Shown here: positions 61,501 to 64,000 of the stretch, one piece after another
Position numbering within the stretch: the first letter of the stretch is position 1
How the letters are laid out: every line of letters starts with the position of its first letter
Assembly: GCA_000708835.1 (NCBI GenBank)
Contig: DF237065.1
Coordinates: 1 to 64,000, forward strand
Length of the DNA: 64,000 bases
Reading direction: 5' to 3'
Source of the DNA: Klebsormidium nitens
Lineage: Eukaryota; Streptophyta; Klebsormidiophyceae; Klebsormidiales; Klebsormidiaceae
Program-made: the position numbers and the translations under genes
Notes under the pieces: model-generated
What the model saw: the letters and a program-made list of their open reading frames with translations, nothing else
What the model was told of the DNA's origin: nothing
Database searches by the model: none

Positions 61501-61759
61501 TAAGAGCATAACGTGTAACATAAGTGTAACATTTTACATAAGAGCTGTCCAAAGCACGTAACGTAAGAGCTCACCTCCCTGAAGGGAGCTGCCTAAGAGC
61601 AGGAACCAACGGCAGGAAGCCATTCTGTCCCGTAACTTTGAAGACACCGTCAGCTGCCGCTGGGGGTAGGCTAATTTCTGACTGCTGCACGGCACTTTGG
61701 GGCTGGTGGTGCTTGATTGGGTCACCACTAACCGCAGGCTTAACCTCCTTGATTGCCAT
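55568..61759 (-). CDS. indoleamine 2,3-dioxygenase (IDO) family heme protein, about 516 aa
   Basis: Exons in transcription order: 61759-61575 (ATG), 60931-60775, 59841-59681, 58925-58691, 58268-58017, 57331-57135, 56374-56251, 55807-55568 (TAA). Phases agree. Intron 7 needs a GC donor (CAG|GCGAGT). IDO enzymes open the indole ring of L-tryptophan to N-formylkynurenine with heme and O2. Family landmarks are G-F-L-P (exon 1), Y-C-L-N-N-F (exon 4), K-V-R-P-W-I-F-G-Y-K-N-N-P then P-D-G-V-V-F-D-G-V, G-A-Q-S-N-I-I-P-V-L-D-A-L-L-G-I (exon 5), Y-R-P-A-G-H-R-R-Y-L (exon 6), A-M-H-V-I-Y-S-D-L-Y-I with the likely heme-ligand His (about 399), and G-G-T-P-Y-K-V-Y-L-R-K-H-R-D-E-S (exon 7). The exon 8 tail of 80 residues is an extension beyond the usual core. 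By eye, the substrate-binding Arg of animal IDO1 aligns with Phe (S-F-D-G, about 192), so activity on tryptophan is uncertain. Confidence 0.8.
55878..55945 (-). repeat. exon-edge echo: decayed copy of IDO exon 8 acceptor region
   Basis: ATTTCTGGATTTGCAGGAA.. and GACGCAGAGCGGAG (55881-55941) repeat the exon 8 acceptor region near 55798-55860 with an 83-bp offset into the intron. Similarity covers the exon start and the branch/pyrimidine region. Confidence 0.7.
57600..57935 (-). repeat. exon-edge echoes: three copies of IDO exon 5 end
   Basis: The donor end of exon 5 (58011-58075; plus-strand TCTCACCTTGAGCATTTG, then GCGCGTCATGCGCGTGCTCG) recurs starting at about 57871, 57736 and 57601. Steps are 135-140 bp. 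The nearest copy is nearly exact with its donor intact; the farthest is clearly decayed. Confidence 0.9.
61455..61495 (-). repeat. exon-edge echo: copy of IDO exon 1 donor
   Basis: Plus-strand GAGCTCACCTGCCTGGAGGG at 61460-61479 repeats the donor region GAGCTCACCTCCCTGAAGGG (61567-61586) at about 107 bp, with a possible donor retained. CATAAG/CGTAA words fill the space between. Confidence 0.7.
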
Positions 61760-64000
61760 GCTCGATTGCTGGTTGGGGGTTGTGCGCTCGGAGGAGCCCG
61801 AAGAAGCTTGCTCTTTGAGCTGAACAGAGCTGAGGCTTGCGTCTTTTCCGTCTCCGGAACACAGCGTGGGAGTTTGGCAGCAATTGGTGTGAGAAAGTAT
61901 TGCACCAAGCAGGGAAAGTTTTAAACTGACAATTGATTGAGCAGAAGCACAGAGTTTGAGCCATATTGCTGGCCTTTATAGGCTGTGCTGCAGGTTTGCT
62001 CCAGAGCCCAAGGCTTGGACGTTGGGCTTGGAAGTTAGCGCCTTCAATCATAATGCGAGGAAGACGAGGGGAGGACTGTTGCTTTGCACAGTTGCGGGCG
62101 CCATGCTGGATCCCTCGTCAGGGCACGTCAGCTCGCCCCTCGCGCAGTGGTTCCCTCGTAGCGACCCTCTAGAGCTTCTCTCGGATGGGGGAATTCGCCC
62201 TGTGTGATCAATTCCGCTTGAGGACGAGCGAAATTGCGCGGATCTGCCTAAGCATCCCGCGCAGGCCGATCCGTGGCCGATCAAAGATGCCCGGAACTAT
62301 CTACCGGGCAAGAGCTACTGGTAATTCTTCACGGGATTCAGCTCCCGGGGCTTACTTCTGAGAAGGCCGATCGTGGCCGATCATTGGCCGATCAATGGCC
62401 GATCAAAGCGCGCGGGGGAGTGCTCTCGGGTGCCTCGAGGCTTGAACATTTGGCTGAGATAAGTTCCCGGGGCTTGCTACCGGCGAGGCCGATCCTGGCC
62501 AATCAATTGAGCTGTGAATCCGCGGAGTGAACCTGCACGAGATTGATACCCGGGAGTCGATCACCGGGCATTTTACGCCAGCCAAATCTTAAGATTGACC
62601 GAGCCTCGATGAAATAACCGGGGAGGCCGATCAATTTTTGATCGGCCACTCTGAGCACTGGTCGCACGCGCATGCGGGCGTTCAACTTCAAGACTTCGAG
62701 ATCCAGCCCGCGCATGCGAGCTGCACATGCTTAGCAAGTTAGCATGCGTTCCGGACTGATTTGCGGTAGAGCAGTAGGACTGAGCAGGCGAGGCGATACA
62801 GGCTGCAATTGATAAATACTACATCTATTCAAAGCTGCTGCGGCCTTTCCGACTTTCTGTACATGAGACAGGCAAAATTACAGCTACTATAGTACAAGTA
62901 AACAAGCGCCATGCCAGCTGGCCAGAAGAGTTTGGAAAGTTGGGCACCAGGTTGGGGATTCCTGCAGATTCCTGCATCTGCGGCATCAGTTAAACACTGG
63001 GGAAGCGAGGAACTGATCAATTCATGCAGATCTGCACTGATCAGCAGAATTTTGGGTACGTATGTACGACGTATGACACATCAACGTATTGGACGACGAC
63101 CAAAGGCCCACATACGTTGTCCGTATGCTAGGCTGATTTGGAGGCTGTCTGAACGTACCGGCACATCCGAGATGCGTCTCCAGGTTAACAACATTCCCAC
63201 AACATTCTACTCATCGACGCTCCTCGCTTCCAAGTCTTGAACTCCCCGCACGAGTGCATTGCTTGTGGGGGCTCAGTGCCAGTACTTCACATCCTGCCTG
63301 TTCCTTCCTATGTTGCTGAGCTGACGGTGCTTGTAATGATAACTGGGACTGCTTAATCTGCTTACATCCCATGTCCGTTCAAAGTCGAACATACTTCTCT
63401 AAGATCTACTTATCCAAGTTTCAAATTAACGCCGCTGCATTTACCTTCGCATTTACGCCATCGTCACTAAAGGGCAATGTACAAAACGCAGAGACCACGT
63501 ACTGACCCCGTTCCCCCCCCGTTCTGGCAATCTGCACTAGTCCGTTGCTTCGTTGCTCAAGGGGCGCCTACGAACCTTTTGCAAGTGACCCCAGTAACAA
63601 CGGAAATGCAGTGCTAAACCGCAAACGGTGCCGCACTCTCGTCGACTTTGCCAGCTCAGCCTCGATCAAGTTTACTTTTGCTATTCACACAACACTGTGC
63701 TTTGCTGTACTCTCGTGCAGTGCTGTTTCTGTGTATGTCCTGAATGTCTAGATGTGGATGAAATGGAACGGTTAAGACATAAGCAAGACGTATTGAGGTA
63801 AGAGGACACCGTGTCGAAAGACAGCTACTAAGAACCGTAACAACGTGTTATGCAACGGGTCAAAGAATCCACATCACGGCCCTGACGCCACTTCCGAGTC
63901 CGTTCCGGTCAGGACTTTGAGTTCCGGTGCAAGTGCGTTCGAATCATTCGAAGCTTCATGTATTTCATGCATTGTGGGGCATACCAAAAGTAATTCGACA
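61760..64000. other. right-hand flank, no gene recognised
   Basis: This should hold the promoter of the IDO-like gene at its left end. Beyond that I see the GGCCGATC repeat cluster and AT/GC-mixed sequence without exon-like frames and splice sites. Confidence 0.35.
62262..62648. repeat. GGCCGATC-rich interspersed repeat
   Basis: GGCCGATC or its complement occurs about eight times in 390 bp, in clusters at 62263, 62364-62404, 62487 and 62625-62646. It sits inside longer similar segments (GGGGCTT.CT.C.G.GA.GGCCGATC.TGGCC at about 62348 and 62470). The last cluster is an inverted pair (GGCCGATCAA..TTGATCGGCC). It may be a MITE-like element or a protein-binding array upstream of the IDO-like gene. 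Confidence 0.6.

Overview
This window looks like nuclear DNA of a flagellate-bearing member of the green (streptophyte) lineage. A Klebsormidium-like charophyte alga would fit, but that name is an inference. It carries a SEUSS/LDB-type plant transcriptional co-regulator, a plant-type LPEAT/LPCAT acyltransferase and a CFAP99 (FAP99) ciliary protein. All of them are split by many introns of about 100-1500 bp. Exons are clearly GC-richer than introns, and splice sites are mostly GT-AG with consensus AG|GTGAG donors. No bacterial operons, rRNA, tRNA or CRISPR were found.

Layout, left to right. (1) 2-274: remnant of a tyrosine recombinase (Crypton/DIRS-like), running off the left edge. (2) 628-4849, +: unrecognised 7-exon gene. 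(3) 6235-13265, -: unrecognised 10-exon gene with one IQ motif and an Arg/Ala/Glu-rich coiled coil. It is divergent from (4) 14378-21191, +: CFAP99/FAP99, 11 exons. (5) 23628-30266, +: unrecognised 8-exon charged/coiled-coil protein with motifs of a type seen in flagellar or cytoskeletal proteins. (6) 31194-37845, -: P-loop ATPase (archaeal-type ATPase_2/AAA-like) with a possible organelle transit peptide, 9 exons, divergent from (7) 38625-44935, +: LPEAT1-like lysophospholipid acyltransferase, 9 exons. (8) 46929-53842, +: SEUSS homologue, 6 exons, whose last exon carries two apparent frameshifts in poly-G tracts. (9) 55568-61759, -: indoleamine 2,3-dioxygenase (IDO) family protein, 8 exons. 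The right end (61760-64000) holds a GGCCGATC-rich repeat and no gene I can support.

The most striking signal is not a gene. In at least five genes, introns carry decayed tandem copies of the adjoining exon end together with its splice site. I call these exon-edge echoes. They occur at acceptor ends (first exon bases plus upstream intron) and at donor ends (last exon bases plus the start of the intron). Spacing is usually about 70-180 bp, and copies often become more degenerate with distance from the real exon. The clearest cases are SEUSS exons 3 and 4, ATPase exon 7 (a 130-bp array on one side and donor copies on the other), IDO exon 5 and LPEAT exons 7 and 8. This suggests a recurrent local process that lengthens introns, and perhaps creates them, by duplicating splice junctions. 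One intron of gene (5) has exactly the length of the spacing between a 13-bp direct repeat that spans both of its splice sites.

All exon structures were derived by eye from reading frame, splice consensus and phase continuity. Terminal exons and untranslated regions are the least certain parts.
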